Source of the DNA: Firmicutes bacterium CAG:95
GTDB taxonomy: Bacteria > Bacillota > Clostridia > Lachnospirales > Lachnospiraceae
NCBI GenBank assembly: GCA_000438155.1
Contig: FR902950.1
Location: forward strand, 7,555-59,697
Reading direction: 5' to 3'
DNA length: 52,143 bases
A program made the translations under genes and the position numbers. The notes beneath the pieces are model-generated. The model did no database searches. It was not told where the DNA came from and saw only the letters and a list, made by a program, of their open reading frames with translations. Shown here piece after piece: positions 21,675 to 31,175 of the stretch (position 1 is the stretch's first letter; the number at the start of each line of letters is the position of its first letter).

Positions 21675-24006
21675 ATTTTACTCCAAAGGATCCGGTCGCA
21701 ATATAGAATACATACGGCTCTCTGCTGTCGCCGTCCATACTGTTGATGTCTCCGAACTGCTGTGCATCGTTGTTCAGCTTCTCCCACGTCTTACCCTCAT
21801 CAAAGGACCGGAAAAAGCCATACTGTTCCTCAATGATTCCGCAGATATAGAGTGCCTTGTTACCGGTGCGGTAATCCTGTCCCGGAAGTACCCCCAGTCC
21901 CATACGGAAGACGCTTTCTCCCTCTTTCGTCAGACGTGCAAACTGAATCTCCTTTGTTTCCGGATTCACCTTTAGGCGGTAAAGTCCGTACTTACCCATT
22001 GCACAGTAAAAGACACCTTCCTTGCCGGCATCCCCGCGGATCTCCGTTTTATTCGCACAGTCGATCAGCCCAAGCACGGTTCCTTCACAGAGCGGCCTGC
22101 TGATCTGGTAAAAATGATCGCCGCCATCGGTACTTAAGTAAATGGAAAATCCATCCGCAAATCCGTAAAAAACCAAAGGATTCACACGGTCTGCATAGAT
22201 TTTCAGATGAATGGCTTCATTTGTCTGCTCCCTGTCGGCAATCCCATCTTTTCCATAGCCAAAGATCTGTGCCTTGTGGAAATGAGCCCCCTGATCATGG
22301 CTTACGAGGATCCCTTTCATATATAAATCAATTCCCTCTGCCACGCCATAGCAGATCGTTTCTGTATCCGACGCCATTGCCACCCATCCGGAATTTACAT
22401 TCGGACATTCAATCTCCCGGAAGCGTTCATCTAGGTAGTCCGATATCCCAAACGGTAACGAGAGACGTTCAAAGGTCTTCCCGTAATCCTTCGAAAGGAT
22501 CAGTCCGCCCTTTGTTTTGCCCTTCCAGTTACCCCGCGGTGTTACAATGACATATTCCGGATGTTCATCTGAAAAGTCCGCATTGATACAGGTAATATAC
22601 CGGTTTCCGTCTGCATCCGCAAAGGAATTGGCACACGGCGTATCCGGATCTTCAAAAGCGAAGCCGCCAAGGTCTCCCAGAATATCCAGTACCTTAACCG
22701 GTCCATCCACCGGACTGTATACATTTAAATGAACCGTCTCTTCGATTCCGTCACAGCAGTCCTCAAAGCTTCTCTGCTCTGATGTAAAGTTATGGCAAAC
22801 GAACACTCCTGTTCCGCTGTTAAACCATACCTCATCCGGGTCAAACGGATTAATCCTGATATCACTCAGCCAGTGCAGCAGGGATTCCTTTCCATTATAT
22901 TCCGGCTTCATATAAGAAGTGTGAAAATGCAGATTTCCGATCTCAAGATCGTATAATACCACCTGCCAGGTAGAACCATGGTCTCTCGAAAGATAAACCA
23001 TATCCCCCTCTTCACGGCAAAGCGTACTTAATGCCAGCAGTCCCGGTTCCTTCGGGCAGCTTGAAATCCCGCCAAAACCATACGTTAACACGGTTCCAGG
23101 CGCATACGTCCCACGCTCTGTCTTTAACGCATATTCCATCGGGGTAATATCTTCACAGGAAGCAATCCTTCCCTTTTCATCAAAGGAATAACGTAGCACG
23201 CGGCCGCCAAGCAGATCGCCGCAGTCACAGCTGTAACCCATATCCACAATATAGGAATGGGCTCCGGTGTAATTCATGGTATAGTACAGGTAAGTGCCAT
23301 CGTAATCATAGCGGTGTGCCACATAGCCGTTCCATTTGGATTCAGGAATGGAAATGTTCTCAGGCTCCATCAGGGGTTCAAAATGTGCTCCTGCATCGTA
23401 GGAAACATACAGACTGTGACCCCTGCATTCCTTCGTTCCGGTCGTAATGCCTGCAGTTCCAACCACAAGTGTCTGTCCATCCGGTGCACACCAGACATTC
23501 GAAAGATTTCTCTCACCGCAGATGTCCGTTTTCTCCCAGGTTTTTCCATAGTCACCGGTCCATAACAGACCATCCTTCTGGGAAGCAAAATAAAACGTTG
23601 TTTTATCCTTCGGATTCTGCACCAGGCGGTAACCGGTTCCTCTGCCGTTCAGATTACCGTGCACAAAACAGGGAATCATCTCACGCGTATAGGTCTTTCC
23701 CCCATCATGGGAAATGCTGAATGTTCCTTCTGTGCCTTCCTTATTGATGCCACTGATGACATAAAGCGTCTCGTCCTGCTGCAAATCCGTGGCAATGGCA
23801 ATCGGATAGGTTTCACTTAAATCAAACATGTTGACTGACTCACTTAAGGAATCCCAATGCCGGTTTTCATAAGAAAACCGGTAACATCCCCCAATGTCGG
23901 TACGGATATACAATACCTTTTCCCTGTCCGGATCAAACAGAAATCCGGTCACATAACCGCCTCCCGGAATCGGCAGGTTTCGGTATTCATATTTGATGTT
24001 TTTCAT
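21655..24006 (-). CDS. GH74/sialidase-like beta-propeller protein, no signal peptide
   Basis: The 783-residue product begins with LPIPGGGYVTGFLFDPDREK and YIRTDIGGCYRFS, which closely resemble the opening blades of GH74 xyloglucanases (GGGFVTGI, ARTDIGGAYRW). Asp-box (BNR) turns recur along the chain: SHDGGKTYT, TGDYGKTWEK, SRDHGSTWQVV, SKDYGKTFERL, SHDQGAHFHK, STDGGDHFYQ, SFDEGKTWEK, so a tandem seven-bladed propeller pair is likely. GH74 enzymes cut xyloglucan. The catalytic pair of Asp cannot be assigned with certainty here. There is no signal peptide, so a cytosolic role on imported oligosaccharides is the simplest reading. It sits oddly between tyrS and ygjP. GGGGAGGG precedes the ATG. 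Confidence 0.72.
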   Translation of the reverse strand: MKNIKYEYRNLPIPGGGYVTGFLFDPDREKVLYIRTDIGGCYRFSYENRHWDSLSESVNMFDLSETYPIAIATDLQQDETLYVISGINKEGTEGTFSISHDGGKTYTREMIPCFVHGNLNGRGTGYRLVQNPKDKTTFYFASQKDGLLWTGDYGKTWEKTDICGERNLSNVWCAPDGQTLVVGTAGITTGTKECRGHSLYVSYDAGAHFEPLMEPENISIPESKWNGYVAHRYDYDGTYLYYTMNYTGAHSYIVDMGYSCDCGDLLGGRVLRYSFDEKGRIASCEDITPMEYALKTERGTYAPGTVLTYGFGGISSCPKEPGLLALSTLCREEGDMVYLSRDHGSTWQVVLYDLEIGNLHFHTSYMKPEYNGKESLLHWLSDIRINPFDPDEVWFNSGTGVFVCHNFTSEQRSFEDCCDGIEETVHLNVYSPVDGPVKVLDILGDLGGFAFEDPDTPCANSFADADGNRYITCINADFSDEHPEYVIVTPRGNWKGKTKGGLILSKDYGKTFERLSLPFGISDYLDERFREIECPNVNSGWVAMASDTETICYGVAEGIDLYMKGILVSHDQGAHFHKAQIFGYGKDGIADREQTNEAIHLKIYADRVNPLVFYGFADGFSIYLSTDGGDHFYQISRPLCEGTVLGLIDCANKTEIRGDAGKEGVFYCAMGKYGLYRLKVNPETKEIQFARLTKEGESVFRMGLGVLPGQDYRTGNKALYICGIIEEQYGFFRSFDEGKTWEKLNNDAQQFGDINSMDGDSREPYVFYIATGSFGVKYGKPKA

Positions 24007-24036
24007 AGTACCCTCCCCTGTAAAACCATGATTATA

Positions 24037-25260
24037 TTATTTAACAATAATCTTACGGAAGTTCTTCTTTCCACGACGTACTACAACGCCATCCTTACCA
24101 AAGGCATCTGCTTCAAATGCAGCCTTGACATCGGTGATCTTTTCTTCGCCAAAGGTAACTCCACCCTGTTCAATCGCTCTTCTTCCTTCGGAACGGCTTG
24201 CAACAAGTCCTGCCTTTACTAAAACACCAATCATGTCAATCTTTCCATCGGCGAAATCCTCTCCGCTAAGCTCTGTGGTAGGCATTTCGGCAGCTACACC
24301 GGTAGAGAACAATGCCTTCGCACTCTCCTGTGCCCTGTTTGCTTCTTCTTCTCCATGTACCAGCTTGGTAAGCTCGTAAGCAAGGATTTCCTTGGCCTTG
24401 TTTAACTGGCTGCCTTCCCAGCTGTCCATCGCATCAATTTCCTCTAACGGAAGGAAGGTCAGCATACGGATACATCTGAGAACATCGGCATCCGCTACAT
24501 TTCTCCAGTACTGGTAGAATTCAAACGGAGTGGTCTTTTCCGGATCAAGCCATACCGCACCCTTCTGTGTCTTACCCATCTTCTTGCCTTCGGAATTGAG
24601 GAGCAGGGTAATGGTCATGGCCTGTGCATCCTTCCCTAATTTCTTACGGATCAGTTCGGTTCCGCCAAGCATGTTGCTCCACTGGTCATCTCCACCAAAC
24701 TGCATATTACAGCCGTATCTCTTGTACAGCTCCAGGAAATCATAGGACTGCATAATCATGTAGTTGAATTCGAGGAAGGACAGACCATTTTCCATACGCT
24801 GCTCATAGCATCTTGCACGAAGCATGTTATTCACGGAGAAGCAGGATCCGATGTCCCGGATAAAATCAATGTAGTTTAAGTCACGAAGCCAGTCGGCATT
24901 GTTTACCATCATGGCTTTTCCTTCACCGAATTCAATAAATTTACTCATCTGCTTCTTAAAGCATTCGCAGTTATGATCAATCGTTTCGGTTGTCATCATG
25001 GTTCTCATATCACTTCTTCCGGAAGGATCCCCGATCATACCGGTTCCACCGCCAACCAAAGCGATCGGCTTATTTCCTGCCATCTGCAGTCTCTTCATTA
25101 AGCAGAGTGCCATAAAGTGTCCTACGTGGAGGCTGTCTGCGGTAGGATCAAATCCAATATAAAAGGTTGCCTTTCCATTATTGATGAGGTCTCTGACCTG
25201 TTCTTCATCGGTTACCTGTGCAATCAGTCCTCTTGCTACCAGTTCTTCATAAATACCCAT
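24037..25260 (-). CDS. tyrS: Tyrosyl-tRNA synthetase
   Basis: The 407-residue class I synthetase has the HIGH-type motif HVGH (DSLHVGHFMALCLMKRLQ, about residue 46), the tyrosine-site signature GGDDQWSNML, a KMSKS-type loop KMGKTQKGAVWL (about residue 231) and a C-terminal S4-like RNA-binding domain (VLVKAGLVASRSEGRRAIEQ). It charges tRNA-Tyr. There is no room for a T-box leader: gpsA ends 45 bases upstream, and the gene seems to be read from the der-plsY-gpsA transcript. Confidence 0.98.
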   Translation of the reverse strand: MGIYEELVARGLIAQVTDEEQVRDLINNGKATFYIGFDPTADSLHVGHFMALCLMKRLQMAGNKPIALVGGGTGMIGDPSGRSDMRTMMTTETIDHNCECFKKQMSKFIEFGEGKAMMVNNADWLRDLNYIDFIRDIGSCFSVNNMLRARCYEQRMENGLSFLEFNYMIMQSYDFLELYKRYGCNMQFGGDDQWSNMLGGTELIRKKLGKDAQAMTITLLLNSEGKKMGKTQKGAVWLDPEKTTPFEFYQYWRNVADADVLRCIRMLTFLPLEEIDAMDSWEGSQLNKAKEILAYELTKLVHGEEEANRAQESAKALFSTGVAAEMPTTELSGEDFADGKIDMIGVLVKAGLVASRSEGRRAIEQGGVTFGEEKITDVKAAFEADAFGKDGVVVRRGKKNFRKIIVK

Positions 25261-25305
25261 TTTCTTTTCTCCTCGTCTTTATAAATACTTTAGAAATAAT
25301 AGCTC

Positions 25306-26343
25306 TTACCAGGGAAGCTCCACACTGTTCTGTGCCAGTTCTCTTAAGTCCACGTTTTCGATCTTACGGTCACGCAGCATCAGATCTTTAACAGCCGCAT
25401 CTGCCGGTGCACCTTCAAATAATACCTTGTTCACCTGCTCAATAATCGGCATGGACACATTATATTTTTTTGCAAGTGCAAGTCCTGCCTTTGCAGAATA
25501 AACACCCTCAACAACCATCTTGACTTCTGCCATGGCTTCATCCATCGTAGCGCCCTTCCCGATCAGTATTCCGGCACGGCGGTTACGGGAATGCATGGAT
25601 GCACAGGTCACGATCAGATCCCCGATTCCGGTAAGTCCATAGAACGTCTCAAGACGTCCGCCCATATGGATTCCAAGTCTTGCTATCTCGGCAATTCCTC
25701 TGGTAATTAAAGCTGCCTTGGTATTGTCTCCATAGCCAAGTCCATCAGCGACTCCGGCTGCAAGCGCTACCACATTCTTAAGTGCTGCACCCAACTCAAT
25801 ACCAAGTACATCGGCACTGATGTATACACGGAATACCTCGCTCATAAAAACAGTCTGTAAATACTCCGCAGTCTTCTTATCCTTAGAACCAACCACGATT
25901 GTTGTCGGAATTCCCTTTCCAACCTCTTCTGCATGGGAAGGTCCTGACAATACTGCAACATTGGCCTGCGGGATTTCCTGCTCGATAATCTCAGACAACG
26001 TCATTAAGGTTGCTTCTTCAATTCCCTTTGCAACATTTACAATGATCTGTCCCTGCTTCGTAAGCGGAGCCATCTGCTTCGCAGTGCTTCTGGTAAACGG
26101 AGAAGGTACGGCCAGAACCAGTACATCCTTATCCTTCATTGCTGCGTTGAGATCGGTTGTAAAGATCATATCCTCCGGTAAGATCACGCCCGGAAGCTTC
26201 TCCTTCTGCTCATGACATTCCTTCAGCATCCGGATCTCCGGTTCCAATGCCGACCAGACGGTAATGTGATGTCCGTTATTATGTAATAATACGGATAATG
26301 CTGTTCCCCAGCTTCCTGCTCCAATAATTGCAATATCTGCCAT
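25306..26343 (-). CDS. gpsA: Glycerol-3-phosphate dehydrogenase [NAD(P)+]
   Basis: About 345 residues. The Rossmann loop is at the very N-terminus (MADIAIIGAGSWGTALSVLL). The catalytic Lys region is LGIELGAALKNVVALAAGVA and the substrate region GYGDNTKAALITRGIAEIAR. It makes sn-glycerol 3-phosphate for membrane lipids and is directly downstream of plsY, which uses that product. I start at ATG 26343 because GGAAGGG lies eight bases upstream and family members begin at this point. The frame opens 25 codons earlier. Confidence 0.97.
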   Translation of the reverse strand: MADIAIIGAGSWGTALSVLLHNNGHHITVWSALEPEIRMLKECHEQKEKLPGVILPEDMIFTTDLNAAMKDKDVLVLAVPSPFTRSTAKQMAPLTKQGQIIVNVAKGIEEATLMTLSEIIEQEIPQANVAVLSGPSHAEEVGKGIPTTIVVGSKDKKTAEYLQTVFMSEVFRVYISADVLGIELGAALKNVVALAAGVADGLGYGDNTKAALITRGIAEIARLGIHMGGRLETFYGLTGIGDLIVTCASMHSRNRRAGILIGKGATMDEAMAEVKMVVEGVYSAKAGLALAKKYNVSMPIIEQVNKVLFEGAPADAAVKDLMLRDRKIENVDLRELAQNSVELPW

Positions 26344-26424
26344 ATCGAAATCCCTTCCTTCTGCAATCCGCTTCCTGTCTCTATAAAATGATTGCTTACT
26401 TTCTGTTTCTTTCACCAAATGTAA

Positions 26425-27090
26425 CTATTTATTTTTATTTTCTGCTTCAACCTTGTTCTTTTTAAATAAATAGGTCTTGCGCTCGTTTCCATGAAGGAGA
26501 CGACTGATATTCTCTTTATGCTTATAAAAAGCAAGTATTGTTAAAAATGCCGTCACGGCATACATTTCATTTAAAACAGGCTGTGCGGCTCCAAAGAGTC
26601 CCGTCTGCCCGCAGATCACCATTTCGGTCATCAGTCCGACATAAATAAGAAGAGATCCAAGGGATACATAGTGGGTAGTCAGGAACACACCAAAGAATAA
26701 AACGAATCCGACCGGAATAAAGTACGGATGGAAGGCCAGAATCAGTCCGGCTGTTGCTGCGATTCCTTTTCCTCCCTTAAACTTAAGGTAAAAGGGATAA
26801 TTATGTCCAAGGATTGCACCTGCCGCCGTATAAAGCTTTAACAGGTAAATTTCATCCGCATGGCTTCCCTTAAAAATCAGTGTGGTGATCCAGACTGCAA
26901 TCATACATTTCAAAACATCCCCGGCAAATACAATTAGTCCTGCCTTCGTTCCCAGGACACGCAGGGTATTGGTCGTTCCGGCGTTGCCGCTTCCATGCTC
27001 ACGAATGTCGATTCCATGCATTTTTCCATAGAAAAATGCTGTCTGAAACATGCCAAATACATAACCGATAATAATACAAATGATCCGTTC
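26425..27090 (-). CDS. plsY: Acyl-phosphate:glycerol-3-phosphate acyltransferase PlsY
   Basis: About 221 residues with five or so spans. The family motifs are HGIDIREHGSGNAGTTNTLR (substrate site), GHNYPFYLKFKGGKGIA and a late Asn/Glu-rich loop. It transfers acyl groups from acyl phosphate to glycerol 3-phosphate at the membrane. The better start is the GTG at 27090, four bases past the der stop with AAAGGA upstream. The longer frame to 27162 would overlap der by 68 bases and add an atypical basic lead. der-plsY-gpsA is a widespread clostridial arrangement. Confidence 0.94.
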   Translation of the reverse strand, partial: ERIICIIIGYVFGMFQTAFFYGKMHGIDIREHGSGNAGTTNTLRVLGTKAGLIVFAGDVLKCMIAVWITTLIFKGSHADEIYLLKLYTAAGAILGHNYPFYLKFKGGKGIAATAGLILAFHPYFIPVGFVLFFGVFLTTHYVSLGSLLIYVGLMTEMVICGQTGLFGAAQPVLNEMYAVTAFLTILAFYKHKENISRLLHGNERKTYLFKKNKVEAENKNK

Positions 27091-27094
27091 CACG

Positions 27095-28429
27095 TTACTT
27101 GTTTTCCTTTCTCTCACGAATAATAAACCGTAATGGCGTTCCTTTAAATCCAAAAGCCTCACGGATTTGATTTTCGATATATCTGGTGTAAGAAAAATGC
27201 ATCAGTTCCTTATCGTTTACAAAGATAACAAATGTTGGCGGCTTCACGCCAACCTGCGTAATGTAGTAAAGACGCAGACGCTTTCCTTTATCGGACGGGG
27301 GCTGCTGCAGGGCAACCGCTTCACTCATAATTTCATTCAGGACACCGGTCTGGATCCGGAGTGCATGATTCTCTGCCACGGTATCAATGAGATCGTAGAG
27401 CTTTGGCAGACGCTGTCCGGTCAGTGCAGAAATGAAGGTAATCTCAGCATACGGCATAAAGGAAAGAATGTTTCTCACCTTATCGGTATATTCGTTTACC
27501 GTCTTATTATTCTTCTCCACGGCATCCCATTTGTTTACGGCGATAATGACCGCCTTGCCGCGTTCATGTGCGATTCCGGCGATCTTCGCATCCTGCTCGG
27601 TCACACCCTCGACCGCATCAATAACCAGAATCACAATATCCGCACGCTCTACCGCACTTACGGTACGTACAATCATGTAACGCTCGAGTTCTTCCTTAAT
27701 TTTATTCTTGCGGCGAAGTCCTGCCGTATCAATCAGGACATATTCTTTCCCATTGTGCTTTACAAGGGTATCCACTGCATCTCTTGTTGTTCCGGCAATA
27801 TCGGATACGATCAGACGGTTCTCGCCGATCAGACGGTTAATCAGGGAAGACTTGCCGACATTCGGCTTTCCAACGATGGCAACCCTCGTCTTATTGTCTT
27901 CTTCCTCTTCACCCTGTCCTTCTTCAAAATATCCGGTCACGACATCAAGCATATCGCCAATGCCTAACTGGTTCGCTGCAGAAACCGCATGCGGATCACC
28001 GATTCCAAGATTATAGAATTCGTAGACATCCGCCATATATTTATCATAATTGTCTACCTTATTAACGACAAGCACCACCGGCTTCTGCGCACGGCGCAGC
28101 ATGTCTGCCACCTTGGAATCCGCATCCAAAAGTCCCTGATGCACATCCACCATGAAGATGATGACATCTGCGGTATCAATGGCGATCTGTGCCTGCTCCC
28201 TCATCTGGGAGAGGATCACGTCCTTGCTGTCCGGCTCAATACCACCTGTGTCAATTAAGGTAAAGTTCTTATTCAGCCAGGTGACATCCGCATAAATACG
28301 GTCTCTGGTAATTCCCGGAGTATCCTTGACAATGGAAATCTTGGATCCTGCCAGCGTATTAAATAAAGTGGATTTTCCTACGTTCGGTCTTCCGACTACC
28401 GCTACAATAGGTTTACTTCTCTTACTCAT
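27095..28429 (-). CDS. der: Ribosome-assembly GTPase Der (EngA)
   Basis: The 444-residue protein has tandem GTPase domains: G1 GRPNVGKST with DTGG and NKVD in the first, GKPNVGKSS with DTAG and NKWD in the second. A C-terminal KH-like domain follows (LRLYYITQVGVKPPTFVIFV, FVNDKELMHFSYTRYIENQI). Der is essential for 50S subunit maturation. The ATG overlaps the end of the DUF512 gene by 8 bases, so the two are coupled. Confidence 0.98.
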   Translation of the reverse strand: MSKRSKPIVAVVGRPNVGKSTLFNTLAGSKISIVKDTPGITRDRIYADVTWLNKNFTLIDTGGIEPDSKDVILSQMREQAQIAIDTADVIIFMVDVHQGLLDADSKVADMLRRAQKPVVLVVNKVDNYDKYMADVYEFYNLGIGDPHAVSAANQLGIGDMLDVVTGYFEEGQGEEEEDNKTRVAIVGKPNVGKSSLINRLIGENRLIVSDIAGTTRDAVDTLVKHNGKEYVLIDTAGLRRKNKIKEELERYMIVRTVSAVERADIVILVIDAVEGVTEQDAKIAGIAHERGKAVIIAVNKWDAVEKNNKTVNEYTDKVRNILSFMPYAEITFISALTGQRLPKLYDLIDTVAENHALRIQTGVLNEIMSEAVALQQPPSDKGKRLRLYYITQVGVKPPTFVIFVNDKELMHFSYTRYIENQIREAFGFKGTPLRFIIRERKENK

Positions 28430-29798
28430 GTATTTTCCTTCCCAAAATCTGATTGATCAAGTCGCGTCCGCTTGATTTTACAATATCTACCGGTACTTGT
28501 AAAGTTTTTTCAACCTCACTGACGGTTACATCGTCAAGGAATACGTTTTCTTCCACACGCACCATATTCTCCGGAATAAGCAGTGCTTCACCAAGTTCCT
28601 TATCCTTTAACTGGTTCATCAGATCAATTCCTGTGATGAGACCCGATACCGTAATCCGTTCTCCGAAAAAGTCATTCCGGATCTCATATACATTCGCCGT
28701 AAGCCCCGGCATACAGGCTTCGACCTCCTTTGCAATCTGCCGGATGTATGGATACGCCAGCTTACCGGTTGCAAGGGAAACCGTTCTTGTTTTCTTCTTC
28801 CAGTCGTGATGGCATTTCAGCGTGGTTAAAAACTTATGCTTATACAGCTCTTCCATCGTCTCCTTTGCTTCGTTTAATAAAAGCCGGATCATGCCGACTC
28901 CGTTTTCCAGCTGCAGATAACCATCATAACATTCCTCTTCCGGAACGGGTTCTTCTGCCAGAAGATACCACTCGTCACTTGCATGAATGAAATGTGTACC
29001 ACACTTTTCCATACATTGCTGCTGGTATCCATGGATCATGTCAATGACTTCCTTCGCATCCTCTTTGGTAAAGGGCTCTAAGGGATACAGCCCCTCGCGG
29101 AATCTGGACAACCCGACCGGCACCACGGACACACTCTCGATGACCGGAAGATATTCCATCAGCTTACGAATGCTGTAATCCAACTCCTTCCCGTCATTCA
29201 CTCCCTTACACAACACAATCTGCCCGTTCATGGTAATACCGGCTTCATAAAGACGATCCACCTTTTTGAGTGCTTCCCCGGCAAACCGGTTATGCAGCAT
29301 CATGCATCTAAGCTCCGGATTCATCGTCTGGAACGATACGTTAATCGGTGCCAGATGATATTTAATGATCCGGTCCAGATCGTGATCGGACATATTCGTC
29401 AGAGTCACGTAATTTCCCTGTAAAAAGGATAACCGGCTGTCATCATCCTTGAAATACAAATTCTCCCTCATGCCCTTTGGCATCTGGTCAATAAAGCAAA
29501 AGATACATTTATTATGGCACGAACGGTACTGATCCATAAGTCCGTTTTCAAAAATAATCCCCAGATCGTCGTCCTCATCCTTATCAATGATCTTCGAGAC
29601 CTCTTCTCCGTTCTTCGTCAGAAGAACAAGCTCTACATGATCATTCTGTACCTGATACTGATAATCAAAAATATCCTCCATCACGGTTCCGTTGATGGAT
29701 AAAAGGCTGTCACCTGCACAGATTCCTTCCTGCTGTGCAATGCTTCCCTGTTCAATTTGTTTAATCTTGTGTCCTTTATCTGTTCTCATAAAGAACAT
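28422..29798 (-). CDS. DUF512 / PDZ-radical-SAM-like iron-sulfur protein
   Basis: About 458 residues. An N-terminal PDZ-like domain (IEQGSIAQQEGICAGDSLLS) is followed by a radical-SAM-type cluster motif CHNKCIFCFID (CX3CX2C) and then the DUF512 region (FGERITVSGLITGIDLMNQL). The family (often called FeS-associated PDZ protein) is common next to der in clostridia. Its reaction is not known. ATG 29798 is preferred: AAGGAA lies 11 bases upstream, whereas the longer frame starts at a GTG without a site. It diverges from prs. Confidence 0.9.
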   Translation of the reverse strand: MFFMRTDKGHKIKQIEQGSIAQQEGICAGDSLLSINGTVMEDIFDYQYQVQNDHVELVLLTKNGEEVSKIIDKDEDDDLGIIFENGLMDQYRSCHNKCIFCFIDQMPKGMRENLYFKDDDSRLSFLQGNYVTLTNMSDHDLDRIIKYHLAPINVSFQTMNPELRCMMLHNRFAGEALKKVDRLYEAGITMNGQIVLCKGVNDGKELDYSIRKLMEYLPVIESVSVVPVGLSRFREGLYPLEPFTKEDAKEVIDMIHGYQQQCMEKCGTHFIHASDEWYLLAEEPVPEEECYDGYLQLENGVGMIRLLLNEAKETMEELYKHKFLTTLKCHHDWKKKTRTVSLATGKLAYPYIRQIAKEVEACMPGLTANVYEIRNDFFGERITVSGLITGIDLMNQLKDKELGEALLIPENMVRVEENVFLDDVTVSEVEKTLQVPVDIVKSSGRDLINQILGRKIHE

Positions 29799-29813
29799 TG
29801 TACTAGAATTTCC

Positions 29814-29842
29814 TTGACGTGTCACTAGCAGAATGTTATAAA
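29814..29842 (+). promoter_or_regulatory. Sigma-A promoter of prs
   Basis: TTGACG (29814-29819), a 17-base spacer and TATAAA (29837-29842) precede the prs start by 50 bases. The region also holds the leader of the divergent DUF512 gene. I could not fix that gene's own promoter. Confidence 0.75.
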
Positions 29843-29891
29843 ATAATTGGTTGAGAAATATTTATTTCATTTCAAACTTTCGGAGGATATT

Positions 29892-31085
29892 ATGCCTAAT
29901 TTATCAAAGCTGGAAGCAGCAATTCCTGTTGCTCCCTTAAAGCTCATCGTTATGGATTCTGCCCGGAATCTCGGAAACAGTGTCAATCACTATCTTGTCA
30001 ATTTCCGTAAAGATGTGAAGAATATTGCCAAGAATGATCCCGCCTTTCAGGGATATGTTTCGGATAATTTCATTGCGGATGCTGCATGCCACCGCTTCGG
30101 TTCCGGTGAAGGCAAAGCAACAATTGACGAATCCATCCGTGGAAAGGATATTTTCATTCTGGTCGATGTATGTAACCACAATATTACTTATAAAATGAAT
30201 GGTTTTATCAATTATAAGTCACCGGATGACCATTATCAGGATCTGAAGCGCGTGATCTCTGCCATCAACGGCAAGGCCCACCGCATCAATGTTATCATGC
30301 CCTTTCTTTATGAAGGAAGACAGCATAAACGAAATGGCCGTGAATCCTTAGACTGTGCCTATGCTATCGAAGAGCTGAGCAATATGGGCGTAAGTAACTT
30401 CATCACCTTTGATGCCCACGATCCCAGAGTCCAGAATGCAGAACCCTTATGTGGCTTTGATAACTTCACACCACCCTATCAGTTTATCCGTGCGCTGCTC
30501 GGTTCCGAACAGAATCTGATTATCGACAAGGATCATCTGATCGTCATCAGCCCGGATGAAGGAGCGCTTGACCGTGCCGTATATTTTGCAAATGTTTTGG
30601 GCGTTGATACCGGTATGTTCTATAAGCGCCGTGACTATTCCACAATTGTTAATGGAAAGAACCCGATTGTTGCACATGAATTCTTAGGTGACAACATCGA
30701 TGGCAAGGATGTCATCATCATCGACGATATGATCTCCTCCGGCGGAAGCATGTTAGATACTGCAAAGCAGTTAAAGGCCATGAATGCCAAGCGCGTTTAT
30801 ATCTGCTGTACCTTCGGACTGTTTACAGATGGCTTGGATCGTTTTGATGAAGCTTATGAGAAGTGCTACTTTGACAAGGTGGTTACCACGAACCTCACCT
30901 ACCAGCTCCCGGAATTAAAGTCAAAGCCCTATTATCTGGAAGCTGACATGAGTAAGTTCCTTGCTTCCATCATTGACTTTATGAATCACGATTCTTCCAT
31001 GATGAATGTTTACACACCGACCGAGAAGATTCAGGAGATTCTTGCCAAGTATAACAACCGTGAAAATATGTATATTACCGAATAG
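29892..31085 (+). CDS. prs: Ribose-phosphate pyrophosphokinase (long form)
   Basis: This is the only plus-strand gene I accept. About 397 residues, longer than the usual 310-320 because of an N-terminal extension and insertions. The PRPP-binding loop reads VIIIDDMISSGGSMLDTAKQ. The ATP-side histidine region is THDPRVQN-like (FDAHDPRVQNAEPL), and KRRDYS matches the catalytic flexible loop. It makes PRPP from ribose 5-phosphate and ATP for nucleotide, His and Trp synthesis. CGGAGG is five bases before ATG 29892, and the longer frame adds 15 codons without a site. The long clade may differ in allosteric control from the short enzyme. Confidence 0.9.
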   Translation: MPNLSKLEAAIPVAPLKLIVMDSARNLGNSVNHYLVNFRKDVKNIAKNDPAFQGYVSDNFIADAACHRFGSGEGKATIDESIRGKDIFILVDVCNHNITYKMNGFINYKSPDDHYQDLKRVISAINGKAHRINVIMPFLYEGRQHKRNGRESLDCAYAIEELSNMGVSNFITFDAHDPRVQNAEPLCGFDNFTPPYQFIRALLGSEQNLIIDKDHLIVISPDEGALDRAVYFANVLGVDTGMFYKRRDYSTIVNGKNPIVAHEFLGDNIDGKDVIIIDDMISSGGSMLDTAKQLKAMNAKRVYICCTFGLFTDGLDRFDEAYEKCYFDKVVTTNLTYQLPELKSKPYYLEADMSKFLASIIDFMNHDSSMMNVYTPTEKIQEILAKYNNRENMYITE

Positions 31086-31117
31086 ATTGATTCTTCTACA
31101 GAATGATTTTTGCATGC

Positions 31118-31151
31118 AAAACCGGAACCCACATGATTGAGTTCCGGTTTT
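31118..31151. terminator. Bidirectional terminator between prs and the histidine kinase gene
   Basis: AAAACCGGAAC (31118-31128) pairs exactly with GTTCCGGTTTT (31141-31151). The T run ends the stem on either strand. It serves prs from the left and the two-component operon from the right. Confidence 0.85.
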
Positions 31152-31175
31152 CTATATTACTGTATTCTGATCCTT

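Noticed and set aside
25261..25305. T-box riboswitch ahead of tyrS
   Set aside because: Only 45 bases separate gpsA and tyrS, far too few for a T-box, and no specifier stem or terminator is visible.
26344..26418. Longer start of GpsA
   Set aside because: The Rossmann loop should be at the extreme N-terminus. A good ribosome binding site serves ATG 26343.
27167..27967. 266-codon plus-strand frame opposite der
   Set aside because: Long only because der has few reverse stops. The product has no domain features, and der is unambiguous.
28453..28809. 118-codon plus-strand frame opposite the DUF512 gene
   Set aside because: Low-complexity Ser/Thr-rich shadow of a well-supported gene. No ribosome binding site.
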